This document shows, in pieces, positions 1-9,690 of a DNA stretch of 64,000 nucleotides. The notes beneath the pieces are model-generated. The model ran no database searches, was not told where the DNA came from, and saw nothing but the letters and a program-made list of their open reading frames with translations. This stretch comes from Arion vulgaris (Eukaryota > Mollusca > Gastropoda > Stylommatophora > Arionidae). The first letter of the stretch is position 1. Each line of letters opens with the position of its first letter. The stretch covers positions 64,202,590-64,266,589 of the forward strand of contig CM036759.1 of NCBI GenBank assembly GCA_020796225.1, given 5' to 3'. The position numbers and the translations under genes are program-made.

Positions 1-230
1 CTTTTCAAAAGTACTCGGTTCGCTGGCTCGTGGAGCCATCGACATATTTTCAAAAGTACTCGGTTCGCTGGCTCGTGGAGCCATCGACATATTTTCAAAA
101 GTACTCGGTTCGCTGGCTCGTGGAGCCATCCACATATTTTCAAAAGTACTCGGTTCACTGGCTCGTGGAGCCATCGGCATATTTTCAAAAGTACTCGGTT
201 CACTGGCTCGTGGAGCCATCGGGATATTTT
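1..230 (+). repeat. 45-bp tandem array made from the SINE-A head
   Basis: About five units of 45 bp, cut by the window edge. Each unit joins the B-box part of the SINE-A head (ACTCGGTTCGCTGG) to the adjoining CTCGTGGAGCCATC. The array runs directly into SINE-A body sequence at about 220, so it is an internal amplification of that SINE copy. 45 is divisible by three and the frame stays open, but nothing suggests a protein. Confidence 0.9.
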
Positions 231-389
231 CCCAGAGATCCTCGATCTCAGTGTAGGTGAGATCGTGCTCCCTGTCCTATCGGAGACGGACAAGAGATCC
301 CGTGTTCAAATTCAGCAACCATTGTTAGTTCCAAATTGAGAAGAGCAGACTGGAAAGCCTGCTAGTCGGTAAATATTCACTAGAAAAAT

Positions 390-648
390 TTGCACTCTTG
401 TTACCGGGGCTCACGAGGGGAGCAAAGAATAGTACCACTGCGACCTACAAAGAATGTCGTAAGAGGCGACTGCGGTAGGGGCCTCGGGAAGCTGCCCTAG
501 TACATAAAAAGCATCGCAGAAAATGGATGTGCTGACCTACTTGTAAGCGCATAACTGGCACAACGTACAATCGCTCTTAGGCTCAGATCACATACAAATC
601 ACAAAGAGTGGTTAACAAATGGTCGTTATTGATCGTTTGAAGAAGAAT
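390..648 (+). mobile_element. SINE-B inserted in SINE-A
   Basis: It has the family order: GAGCAAAGAATAGTACCACT, then a diverged core of the GTAAGAGGCGACT type, GCGCATAACTGGCACAACGT, ATCACATACAAATCACAAAG, and a GAAGAAG end. A 9-bp duplication TAGAAAAAT at 381-389 and 649-657 fits target-primed insertion. No coding capacity. Confidence 0.8.
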
Positions 649-889
649 TAGAAAAATAAAAAAATAACATTTCTATAAAATATGTTTACCATCTTCTAAA
701 TTACATAAGGAATCCTCGTCGGTGCTACGGAGTTCGTGCACTGCCGCTGAAATCTTCATGTGTAACTAAGAGCACACATGGCTACTCACCGAACCTCAGT
801 AATAATGGTCCTACCAATCAATCAACCAATCAATCATAACGCACGAGCTTAGTAGATATTCCACAATCAAGAATGTAACAGTAGATAGA

Positions 890-1110
890 AAACAAAAGGC
901 CGGCCAGGCAAAAGATGGACCTCAGAGATAACAGAGAAAGGCACTGTTTATGAAGCACACACAAAAGCATGTTTTAGTAATCTCTTCTTACCCTGAAGCT
1001 GTCAGACAAATCAGGACTGGAGAAGTGAAAGACAGACAATGCGCATAGAGTGGCTCGCTCCATGTGTCTCATTTTTCGATCTGACGCTGAAAGGCAAAAC
1101 ATGATTAGAG
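890..1110 (+). mobile_element. LINE-N fragment (relic)
   Basis: ACCTCAGAGATAACAGAGA, the run up to AGCACACACAAAAG, and GCAAAACATGATTAGAGA recur on the minus strand near 6530-6600 and 10320-10410 with other gaps. This makes it a dispersed LINE piece from upstream of the reverse transcriptase domain. No continuous frame remains. The flanks 839-889 and 1111-1170 show nothing recognisable. Confidence 0.55.
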
Positions 1111-1169
1111 AATAGATAAATAGAATGTAAACTTGGAAACAAAGAGAATTTAACATTTTTTTGTGAAAA

Positions 1170-1375
1170 AAAGTTTAGTTTAGTTTAGTCGTCCGATCAT
1201 CATCACTGCATATCCAACCAATTAGTCCATAAGTGCTCCGATCTCCTTCTTATATCTCTCAGCAGGGGGCTACTAACCTCACCAGTTCTAGTTTAGTCGT
1301 TGGATCATCATCACTGCACATCGAACCAATTAGTCCATAAGTGTTCCGATCTCCTCCTCATTATGTCTCTCAGCG
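1170..1375. repeat. Direct duplication of about 85 bp
   Basis: TTTAGTCG..GATCATCATCACTGCA followed by AACCAATTAGTCCATAAGTG occurs at about 1180-1265 and again at 1290-1375 with few differences. It lies at the 3' end of the minus-strand relic described next. It may be a tandem duplication of that element's end. Confidence 0.75.
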
Positions 1376-1800
1376 TGTGGCGACTAACGACACCGGTTCT
1401 TTGTTGGTTTACTATTCTTCTTTGGCTACCATCATAGTGTTCTTGTCTAGCTACATCACATTTGACTTGGAATTCTTTCAGTTTGGTTAGTGTTGTAGAT
1501 TTACAACTTGAATCATGTACACGTCCTCTCTCCCTTAAGGAATTTATAATATCAGCCTGGTCCATTGTTCGTCCTCATTTTTCAGCAGCCATACCTGCAA
1601 GACTATCATCGTGTTTTTATATCCCCTTACAGCTGCATGCCCTGACAAAATGAAATTGATTTTTAGCAGCCTAGACCTCCTCAACGACTCCAACCATTGT
1701 TTCCGAGCCCAACCTATTTCAATCTTCCTGAGCATATACATCAAGTCACTGAGAAAATATGCATGTATAAAAGTCTGTGACTCCAGCCAGACCATCGCTT
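1186..1800 (-). pseudogene. Unassigned coding-like relic, possibly a LINE 3' end
   Basis: The minus strand reads about 84 residues without stops at 1311-1565, starting MDQADIINSLRERGRVHDSS and ending near EHLWTNWFDVQ. Upstream, another frame contains ENDEQ and GHAAVRGYKN-like stretches interrupted by stops. The composition looks like a real protein and not repeat translation. The end falls just before GATGATGATC, as in LINE tails here. I do not recognise the family. 1800-1960 holds only a short CA run. Confidence 0.35.
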
Positions 1801-1959
1801 TAGTTGAAATGAAAATGACTGTCTAAAGACAAATAAAGGCCATATAAATATATATTTATATGAACCCTGTTTACCGAAACAACGCACACACACACACACA
1901 TACACATATGTGCGGGGGAAGAGGTGTGTTGTGACGAAGGTGGAAGCATTTGCATTGCG

Positions 1960-2150
1960 TTCTTCTTCTTCTGCGAACGCTCCATATCGACCACGTGTTA
2001 AACCACTCAGTGATTTGTGTGTCATCCTAGCCTAAGAGAGATTGTACGTTGTGCCAATTATGCACATACAAGTAGATCAGCACATTCACTTTCGCACAGG
2101 TCGCAGTGTTACTATTATTGGCTTCCCTTGTGAGCCACGACAATACACGG
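1960..2150 (-). mobile_element. SINE-B, shortened
   Basis: Reverse SINE-B starts at the TTCTTCTTCTTCTGCGAACG tail, then CTCCATATCGACCAC, TAAGAGAGATTGTACGTTGT and GTCGCAGTGTTACTATT, ending ACACGGGCG. The middle core (TCGCCTCTTACGACATGC) is missing between about 2098 and 2103, an internal deletion. Its 5' end leads straight into the next array. Confidence 0.8.
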
Positions 2151-2950
2151 GCGCCTTACATTCTGAATTATCTTGATTCGAGTCCAGCAACACACGGGCG
2201 CCTTACGTTCTGAATTATCTTGACTCGAGTCTGGCAACACACGGGCGCCTTACATTCTGAATTATCTGATTCGAGTCCAGCAACACACGGGCGCCTTACG
2301 TTCTGATTCGAGTCCAGCAACACACCAGCAACACACGGGCGCCTTACGTTCTGAATTATCTGATTCGAGTCCAGCAACACATGGGCGCCTTACATTCTGA
2401 ATTATCTTGATTCGAGTCCAGCAACACACGGGCGCCTTACGTTCTGAATTATCTGATTCGAGTCAAGCAACACACCAGCAACACACGGGGGCCTTACATT
2501 CTGAATTATCTTGATTCGAGTCCGACAACACACGGGCGCCTTACGTTCTGAATTATCTTGATTCGAGTCCGACAACACACGGGCGCCTTACATTCTGAAT
2601 TATCTTGATTCGTGTCCGGCAACACACGGGCGCCTTACGTTCTGAATTATCTTGATTCGTGTCCGGCAACACACGGGCGCCTTACGTTCTGAATTATCTT
2701 GATTCGTGTCCGGCAACACACGGGCGCCTTACATTCTGAATTATCTTGATTCGTGTCCGGCAACACACGGGCGCCTTACGTTCTGAATTATCTTGATTCG
2801 TGTCCGGCAACACACGGGCGCCTTACATTCTGAATTATCTTGATTCGTGTCCGGCAACACACGGGCGCCTTACGTTCTGAATTATCTTGATTCGTGTCCG
2901 GCAACACACGGGCGCCTTACATTCTGAATTATCTTGATTCGTGTCCGGAT
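2145..2950. repeat. 47-bp tandem array at a SINE-B end
   Basis: About 17 units combine the SINE-B terminus (GGCAACACACGGGCG) with neighbouring DNA (CTGAATTATCTTGATTCG), so the monomer spans the element/host junction. Two unit types, TTACGTTCTG and TTACATTCTG, alternate towards the right end, giving a dimeric pattern. Some left units are shortened. Confidence 0.9.
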
Positions 2951-2984
2951 AGAATAATTCAGTTCACTAATAGATTGTTTCTCA

Positions 2985-3290
2985 AAGATCCGATTAGTAT
3001 TGCTGTTGATGTACTTAGTATTATTGTTGATGCACTTAGTATTGTTGTTGATGTACTAAGTATTGTTGTTGATGTACTTAGTATTGTTGTTGATGTACTT
3101 AGTACTGTTGTTGATGTACTTAGTATTGTTGTTGATGTACTTAGTAATGTTGTTGGTGTACTTAGTATTGTTGTTGATGTACTTAGTATTGTTGTTGATG
3201 TACTTTTTATTGTTGTTGATGTACTTAGTATTGTTGGTGATGTACTTAGTATTGTTGTTGAATGTTAGTGATGTACTTAGTATTGTTTGT
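2985..3290. repeat. 21-bp tandem array
   Basis: About 14 units of GTTGATGTACTTAGTATTGTT, with decay at both edges. 21 is divisible by three, so frames are open on both strands (IVVDVLS on plus), with no sign of a gene. I found no parent element for the monomer. Confidence 0.9.
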
Positions 3291-3399
3291 GAAGCTACCA
3301 AGTTCGTTTGTTGTATAGTGCTCTCGGCAATTGGCGCAGCATTTCTGTTGAGAGTGACACATCGATAATAGAAAACCATGTCCGCTGAAGTCAATTCTT

Positions 3400-3955
3400 T
3401 GCTCTTGAATCTCTTCTAAATATCATACATACACATACACATACATACATATATATATATCAAGTAGTAGTATGTCTCTTGGGCAACGTCGCTTTCCTCA
3501 CAGCTCGCCAGGAAAACTCTGTCTCCAGCAAGTTCTCTCGCCCGCTCCAGTTTCAAGGTTTCTTTGATGTCCTGATGCGACCTTCGTCTTGTTCGTCCCC
3601 TGCCTCGTACTCCAGGTACCATGCCTACCATTACCATTCTCTCCAAACGACTGTGACATTTAACGTGGCCAAAATATTTCATCTTCCGGGACATGATGTT
3701 ATTTATGAGCCAATGCTCCTTGATATGCAGGTCTTGTAGGATGTCTTTGGTTTTTTTTCTTCTCTGTCCAAGGTGTTCTAAGAACTTGTCTGTAACATCT
3801 TGTTTAAAAAGCTTCAATTTTGTACTTTAATGTTTGTGTTATGGTCCACGGTTCGCATCCATATGTTGCCACAGGGAATATGCATGTTCTTAGAAGTCTT
3901 ACTTTTGTTTCTTTGCTTGTGTCGTACCATAGTTTCTTCATGCTGATATATTTAT
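3400..3955 (-). mobile_element. LINE-P 3' end (relic ORF2 C-terminus)
   Basis: On the minus strand the reading runs from KLWYDTSKETKVRLLRTCIF through YGCEPWT (the ETW-like motif after the LINE thumb), IMSRKMKYFGHV and RGRGRTRRRS. This is the usual C-terminal arrangement of RTE/Jockey-like ORF2 proteins. The reverse transcriptase itself is absent (5' truncation). A TA-rich run sits at its 3' end (3420-3465). Confidence 0.75.
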
Positions 3956-4113
3956 ATGTGCGCGTCTGTAGCTTAAGCGGTAGTGAACACGATCAAAATC
4001 CAAACGTACCTGGTTCAAATTTATCGGCGGACAATTTGGAAGCAAATTCGTTCACGTAGACTTTTACGAACGGTACAAATAGACCTCACCGATCAGAAAG
4101 CAATGGCAAATTA

Positions 4114-4780
4114 ATAATAATAATAATAATTCTCGTACCGTAATACGTTACAAAGGGTCTGCATGCAATTTTACCATACCGCTCTATCCTGGGCAACTCG
4201 CTGAATGTCATCCATGGAACTGAGACCGATGTTTCTTGCCTCTCTCAGCAAAGTTCATTTCATGATGTCCTTCTTTCGTCCTCTCTTTCTTGAACCCTTT
4301 GCATCCAACTTCAATGCCAGCTTTGATATTTTTAAATTATTTCTTCTCAAGGTGTGTCCAACATATCTCCATCTTCTCCTTCTTATAACAGTTGTTACAT
4401 GTCCGCCTGCCCAGCGTGTTCGTAGCGCGTTGGACGACGGGTGACAAGCTCCCTGTGAGTGCGGTTCAATTCCGCGGGCAGGCAGAAAAGCCGCAGGTTC
4501 TCTAGATTTACAGTGTTCGTGGCACCGAACCGAAGGGTTACGATGTCCATGGCACCGAGCCGAAGAGCTAAAGCTCATGTGTTTCTTGATCGAAAAAAGC
4601 CACACACAAAAAACAGTTGTTACCAGTAGTTGACCCGATATTTCTCTGATTTCATCACACTTCTCTTGAATTCTTTTTTATTTTATGTTCATTATTTTTC
4701 GCAGACATCAATTTTCAAATGCATTCAACTTGCTTTCTATATCTTTAGTCATTTTTTCAACTCTCTCTGGCATATGTTAA
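4114..4780 (-). mobile_element. LINE-Q 3' fragment inserted in SINE-D
   Basis: Minus-strand frame contains RRRRWRYVGHTLRR, LDAKGSRKRGRKKD and, after a stop, DDIQRVAQDRAVW. It ends with a TAA/TTA microsatellite tail at 4112-4130 next to the duplicated site. This is the typical LINE C-terminal layout (W.GH, RGR, DR..W). It is 5' truncated and itself interrupted by SINE-E. Confidence 0.85.
4399..4611 (+). mobile_element. SINE-E inserted in LINE-Q
   Basis: The head keeps tRNA form: GCCTGCCC pairs with GGGCAGGC as an acceptor stem, with A-box-like TTCGTAGCGCGTTGG and B-box GGTTCAATTCC. The body has GGCACCGAACCGAAGGGTTA and an A-rich end. The 12-bp AACAGTTGTTAC flanks it at 4387-4398 and 4612-4623. 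It is the innermost insertion of a three-level nest. Confidence 0.93.
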
Positions 4781-4907
4781 AATGGCAAATTACTGAACGT
4801 ATAAGTGGTGCCTAGAAAATCGACGGCTCATTTACTATGTTTGGGTGACGACGTCATGTAAAGGATATTCCATGATATTCATTTTATTTTCATATATATA
4901 CTGAGTG

Positions 4908-5150
4908 AGCGTCTGTAGCTCAAGCGGTAGTGAGCTCCATCACAAACCCAAGCGTATCTGGTTCAAATCCCACGGTGGGCAAGTTTGGAAGCAAATTCGT
5001 TTTCGCGGAATTTTTACAAAAGGTAAAATAGACCTCACCGTTCAGAAAGCAATGGCAAACTACTGAACGTATAAGTGGTGCCTAGAAAAATCAACGCCTC
5101 GTTTACTGTGGTCGTCATTTAGGATATGCCACGATTTTCATTTCATATAT
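4908..5150 (+). mobile_element. SINE-D, near complete
   Basis: Head GCGTCTGTAGCTCAAGCGGT with B-box GGTTCAAATCCC, body CACCGTTCAGAAAGCAATGG and TATAAGTGGTGCCTAGAAAA, end near CACGATTTTCATTTC. It follows the end of the previous SINE-D almost directly, so the two are in tandem orientation. Confidence 0.9.
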
Positions 5151-5226
5151 ATTAAAATCAAATAACAAAAAGCCATACGGGCCACATACCGCTTTGTCTG
5201 TTCAGCGAGAAAAATTATGTAGATAA

Positions 5227-5271
<45 letters not shown>

Positions 5272-5660
5272 AGAGTGAGATAAGCTGAGTGACGTGTGTA
5301 GAGAAGGGAGAGTAAATACAGTGTCTTGATGATGTTGTTGTTTTCGAGTGGTCGATTGTGTTAGATTGTCCTCGAATGTGGGCGTTTACCAGACCTGAGG
5401 GCGAGTGAGAGAATTGTTGATGCTATCATGTCAAGTATGTACTCACACCACGCCGCAACGCTCTTCTCACATGCTGGTACATAGTAGTCGATAAATATGA
5501 AACGTAGATTTGTGAAATTTATTAACAGTCTATTTTGTTGATTGAAAGATTGATTGATTGATTGATTGATACTTCTTCTTCTGTGTGTCCTCTACATTGA
5601 CACATTTGTGAAACCAATCTTTGTGGTCGGTATGGAGTTTGCGAATTAGAGCATGCGCTT
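5151..5660. other. No gene seen; simple repeats
   Basis: Contains a TA microsatellite at about 5220-5267, GATT/TTGA runs near 5540-5575 and 5660-5705, and otherwise unremarkable sequence. I see no coding pattern. Confidence 0.6.
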
Positions 5661-6022
5661 GTTTGATTGTTTGATTGTTTGATTGATTGATTGATTGATT
5701 GATATAACTATCATAATTGCACTTCGGTGGGTAACCATGTGTGTTCCGATCTCTTTCTTACACAGTATGTTCTCCGTAGCAGCAGCGAGGATCCACGATG
5801 CAATTTAGAAAATGATGAAAATATGTTGTAGGAATTTTATTTTGTAACATCTTTCTAATGAGTTTTGCCCGGGCAGCGGCTTTCCAGCCTGCTCTTCTCA
5901 TTTTTGAGTTGTCAAGGGTTCTTTTACATGCTCAACTTGAACATAGGACCTACGTTTTATCCTCCATTTTATCGTCCATCTCCGATAGGAATAGGGACTC
6001 GATCTCACCTACACTGAGTCCA
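5660..6022 (-). mobile_element. SINE-A, minus
   Basis: Starts with the TTGATTGATT tail, then CACTTCGGTGGGTAACCATG, CCGATCTCTTTCTTACACAG, GGGCAGCGGCTTTCCAGCCT, ACCTACGTTTTATC and CTCACCTACACTGAGT. It joins LINE-N at about 6022 and lacks the tRNA-like head (5' truncated). Confidence 0.9.
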
Positions 6023-6648
6023 AACAATAGCGGAGATAGAACACAGTCTTGCTTTACTAAGGTTTCAACCATAAACCAGTCACTGTGTCCATCATCAGTG
6101 CGAACTGCAAATTGTGAACCATCATAGAGGCTCTTTATAATGTTTATTATTTTGTCTGGTATTCCATAGCATCTCAGAATATTCCACACAGAGATTCTGT
6201 GTGACTATCAAAGACTTTTTTTTAATCGATGAAATTTAGTATGAGTGGTTGTTGCTTCTCAATATGTTCCTCCAAGATTAGTCTTAGTGTAATTAATTGG
6301 TCTAAGCAGCTTCTCCCAGGCCTAAAACCAGCCTGTTCTTCTCTCAGGGTTGTGTCCACTACTCATTTGATTCTATTGAGAATGATTTTGCAAATAAGTC
6401 TTGGGCATTACTGATAATAGGGTGATCACTCACCAGTTGTTGCAATCTTTGAAATCACCTTTATAGGGGACTTTAACAATTATTCCCTTTTTAAATTCTT
6501 CTGCAATGCGAAATATATTCTTCTTCTTTCCTCTAATCATGTTTTGCATCAACATTGTTATTCGTTGTCTCTGTTATCTCTGAGGTTCACCTTGTGCGTG
6601 GACGGATGTTTGCTTTGTATCCATTGTATCGGAGTAACATTGCCTTTT
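6020..6648 (-). mobile_element. LINE-N reverse transcriptase fragment
   Basis: Minus strand shows finger-region GDFKDCNNW (about 6440-6475), then palm pieces CYGIPDKIINIIKSLYDGSQ and QDCVLSPLLF (motif B variant) at about 6035-6180. Motif A is destroyed by frameshifts and stops. It is a dead non-LTR retroelement of RTE/Jockey-like type. Confidence 0.8.
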
Positions 6649-6659
6649 ATAGCGCACTG

Positions 6660-6862
6660 CGCCTGTCTGCCCAGCGTGTTCGTAGCGCGTTGGACTACGG
6701 TGACTACGGTCTGTGTGTGCGGTTCAATTCCGCGGGATGGCAGAAAAGCCACAGATTCCCCAGATTTACGGTGTTCGTGGCACCGAACCGAAGGGTTACG
6801 ATGTCCATGGCACCGAGCCGACGAGCTGAAAAGCTCAAGTGCTTCTGGATCGAAAAAAAAAA
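6660..6862 (+). mobile_element. SINE-E inserted in LINE-N
   Basis: Head CAGCGTGTTCGTAGCGCGTT with B-box GGTTCAATTCC, body GGCACCGAACCGAAGGGTTA, and an A run at 6852-6862. Flanks ATAGCGCACTG (6649-6659) and ATAGCGAACTG (6863-6873) form an 11-bp duplication with one mismatch. Confidence 0.92.
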
Positions 6863-6873
6863 ATAGCGAACTG

Positions 6874-7188
6874 GCCACCCGAGTGGTTACCGGGGCCCAC
6901 CCGAGTGGTTACCGGGGCCCACCCGAGTGGTTACCGGGGCCCACCCGAATGGTTACCGGGACCCAAATTTGGGGTATAAAACATAGAACCACTGTTACCT
7001 GCCACGCATGTCGTAAGAGGCGACTAAGGAGGTTTGGCTGAAATCGGATGCAGCACGTGTCCTTAACGTGTATAAGTCTATGCGTTTAGGGCCTACCAAA
7101 CCAATGTGCAACGTAAACACGTTCTTGGCAACGATCAAACAAAGAGTGATTAAAATTGGTCGTAAAGAACGAAGAAGAAGAAGCCTCG
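6874..7188 (+). mobile_element. SINE-B2 with a repeated 5' end
   Basis: Landmarks are CCGAGTGGTTACCGGGGCCC, CCAAATTTGGGG, GCATGTCGTAAGAGGCGACT (the domain shared with SINE-B), ACACGTTCTTGGCAA and a GAAGAAGAAG end. The first 23 bp, with the A-box-like GAGTGGTTACC, are present four times at 6874-6962, an incipient tandem array. Confidence 0.88.
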
Positions 7189-7189
7189 C

Positions 7190-7890
7190 TCTAATCCATT
7201 CGACCAGACTTAATCTCTGTCCTGACTAGTTTTCTTGTATCATTTGCTGTCAGCACCCAGGTTTGCTACTGGTAGCATAATGTTGGGAGATATTGTGTTG
7301 AACAATGCTCTCTTAGTGTTCATGATGACATGTTTGCATTTCATTATTGGTGCTATTTGTCCTGTTTTGATTTGTTTTATTGCATCTATGTTGGATTTCG
7401 TTAGTTATTCTCCTATAATTGTTCTACAATACGGTATATCTTCTTTCTACTTTTGTCGTCACACTGCTACCGGGTTGTTGCCCAGTGTCGTGGTTTTCTG
7501 TTTTTGTCTTGTGCTGTTCTGGTGGCTTGTGTGATTGTTATCTTTGCTCTTTCACAGGATTCTGCTACGCCATCTAACCATCTTTTCCGTGGTCTTCCTC
7601 TTGCCTTCTTTCCCGATGTTCTGTTGTAGAAGACTCTGTATACTGTGGAGTTTGGATGCATTCTTATTAAGTGGCCAAACCACTTCATTCTTTGTTTATC
7701 TATGTAATTCAAGCACGGTTTTGTGCCAACTTTCTTTCTTATGCTGATGTTAGTGATTCTGTTTTTTCTTGTGTTGTTGGTAACTTTTCGCAGGCAAAGC
7801 ATTTCACATGTAGTTATTTTTGTGACTGCGCTTTGCTCAATGTCCATGTTTGGCTCTGGTAACACAAAGTAGGTATAAAAATGCTGTTGA
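7190..7890 (-). mobile_element. LINE-F 3' end, unexpanded reference copy
   Basis: Minus-strand reading at 7467-7934 contains LRKVTNNTRKNRITNISIRK, RMKWFGHLIRM and KKARGRPRKRWLDGV, the standard C-terminal layout of RTE-like ORF2. The further stretch to 7190 has no clear frame. This copy holds, unamplified, the three segments that are tandemly expanded in the copies near 21 kb, 28 kb and 30 kb. Confidence 0.85.
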
Positions 7891-7893
7891 TAA

Positions 7894-8015
7894 TACGGTA
7901 TATAAATTAAGTTACGTGAAGGAACCTTGTTCATTGTTAGATTTCATTAGTTATTCTCCTATAATAGTTCTACAATACGGTATATAAAGTAAGTTAAGTG
8001 AAGGAACCTTGTTCA
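7894..8015. repeat. Direct duplication of about 40 bp
   Basis: TACGGTATATAAA.TAAGTTA followed by GTGAAGGAACCTTGTTCAT occurs at 7894-7932 and 7977-8015, at the junction of LINE-F with SINE-C. The stretch between resembles LINE-F sequence at 7400-7440, so it is a small local duplication. Confidence 0.7.
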
Positions 8016-8640
8016 TACCTAGAGGTATATTGGGTAATACTCTGTTAGGCTGATATTTTGAATTGACCGTCGGCACACGATGGGTGTTGTAGTCAACATC
8101 ACACCGGCTGCCGTTACCTCTCTGTGCTTTTTCTGGTACTCAGTTGAGGCTGGGTCGACCTGAGACCCGTTACACTGCGTGGTACTCAGTTGAGACTGGG
8201 TCGACCTGAGACCCGTTACACCGCGTGGTACTCAGTTGAGACTGGGTCGACCCTGAGACCCGTTACACTGCGTGGTACTAAGTTGAGGCTGGGTCGACCT
8301 GAGACCCGTTACACGTGGTACTAAGTTGAGGCTGGGTCGACCCTGAGACCCGTTACACTGCGTGGTACTCAGTTGAGACTGGGTCGACCCTGAGACCCGT
8401 TACACTGCGTGGTACTAAGTTGAGGCTGGGTCGACCTGAGACCCGTTACACTTCGTGGTACTAAGTTGAGGCTGTGTCGACCTGACACCCGTTACACTGC
8501 GTGGTACTAAGTTGAGGCTGGGTCGACCTGACACCCGTTACACTGCGGAAAAATTCCATGCCCACTGTGAAATTGAACCCGGACCACTGCCTCAGAAGCG
8601 AGTACACTAACAACTACGCTACGGCGGCTCTCAATGTAGT
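7985..8640 (-). mobile_element. SINE-C, full span with an internal array
   Basis: The reverse copy begins at AAGGAACC, then GACCGTCGGCACACGATGGG. It ends in a tRNA-like head whose minus strand reads GTAGCGTAGTTGTTAGTG (A-box-like) and GGGTTCAATTT (B-box-like). The middle is expanded as the 46-bp array that follows. Confidence 0.85.
8145..8545. repeat. 46-bp array inside SINE-C
   Basis: About nine units with GTTGAGGCTGGGTCGACCTG, AGACCCGTTACACTGC and GTGGTACT. The same segment occurs once in the SINE-C copies near 45135 and 62430, so the array arose within this copy. Confidence 0.92.
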
Positions 8641-8649
8641 ATATATCAT

Positions 8650-8960
8650 TATCATCATCAAGTTGCTTGTCCCATCCGGAATGTGTCTCCCATGACAGCA
8701 GTCCTGAAAAACTATTCTGTGCAAGTTGACTGGCGTCAGCAGCAGTCATTCTCAGATCGCCAATGACATCTTGCACCTATCGCCTTCCAGGTCTTCCTCT
8801 CATTATTCTTCCAGGCATCATTCCCTCCAAAATTATCTTCTCTAGGCACTCTTGTTGTTTGATGTATCAGAAATATTTAATTTTCCTTGTTTTTATGTTC
8901 TTTTATAGCCAACTCTCTCTAATATCAAGCTGTTGCACAACAGAAGTATTTGTTCTCTTG
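8650..8960 (-). mobile_element. LINE-M 3' end, minus
   Basis: Reverse of the LINE-M tail also seen on plus at 43868-44215. Shared stretches encode the GRPRRRW-like motif, DDLRM.AADA.QLAQN and FF.T.VMG, ending in an ATC/GAT-rich tail. Frames are broken. The TA-rich array follows its upstream side. Confidence 0.75.
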
Positions 8961-9690
8961 ATATATATATATGTTTAATTTGATATATATATATATGTGT
9001 TTAATTTGATATATATATATGTGTGTAATTTGATATATATATGTGTTTAATTTGATATATATATATGTGTGTTTAATTTGATATATATATATATATGTGT
9101 GTAATTTGATATATATATGTGTTTAATTTGATATATATATATATGTGTTTAATTTGATATATATATGTGTTTAATTTGATATATATATATGTGTTTAATT
9201 TGATATATATATATGTGTTTAATTTGATATATATATGTGTTTAATTTGATATATATATATATATGTGTTTAATTTGATATATATATGTGTTTAATTTGAT
9301 ATATATATATGTGTTTAATTTGATATATATATATGTGTTTAATTTGATATATATATGTGTGTGTAATTTGATATATATATATGTGTTTAATTTGATATAT
9401 ATATATGTGTTTAATTTGATATATATATATGTGTTTAATTTGATATATATATGTGTTTAATTTGATATATATATATATGTGTTTAATTTGATATATATAT
9501 GTGTTTAATTTGATATATATATATGTGTTTAATTTGATATATATATGTGTTTAATTTGATATATATATATGTTTAATTTGATATATATATGTGTTTAATT
9601 TGATATATATATGTGTTTAATTTGATATATATATATGTTTAATTTGATATATATATGTGTTTAATTTGATATATATATGTGTTTAATTTG
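8960..9690. repeat. AT-rich 22-28 bp array
   Basis: About 30 units of TTTAATTTGATATATATATG with variable TA length, plus GTGTGTAATTTG variants. The TA tract in each unit could extrude or slip, which fits its length variation. 9691-10290 holds nothing I recognise. Confidence 0.92.

Larger units (their letters stand above)
1..838 (+). mobile_element. SINE-A copy, interrupted by SINE-B
   Basis: Body landmarks appear in order: CAGTGTAGGTGAGATCG near 250, CCTATCGGAGACGGAC near 276, TGCTACGGAGTTCGTGCACT near 721, and an AATC-type tail near 815-835. The copy is split at 389/658 by a SINE-B. The pieces match the two ends of the less broken copy at 57770-58495. Confidence 0.85.
3958..4895 (+). mobile_element. 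SINE-D copy split by a LINE
   Basis: tRNA-derived head at 3961: A-box-like TAGCTTAAGCGGTAG and B-box-like GGTTCAAATT. The body reaches CAGAAAGCAATGGCAAA at 4110 and resumes at 4781 with AATGGCAAATTACTGAACG. The 12-bp AATGGCAAATTA at 4102-4113 and 4781-4792 is the target-site duplication of the inserted LINE-Q. Confidence 0.9.

Noticed and set aside
4405..4485. Functional tRNA gene
   Set aside because: An acceptor stem and A/B-box-like motifs are present, but the sequence continues into a dispersed SINE-E body with target duplications, and no sensible anticodon arm could be read.
4908..4985. Functional tRNA gene at the SINE-D head
   Set aside because: The same head occurs in four SINE-D copies with the same body; the cloverleaf is incomplete.
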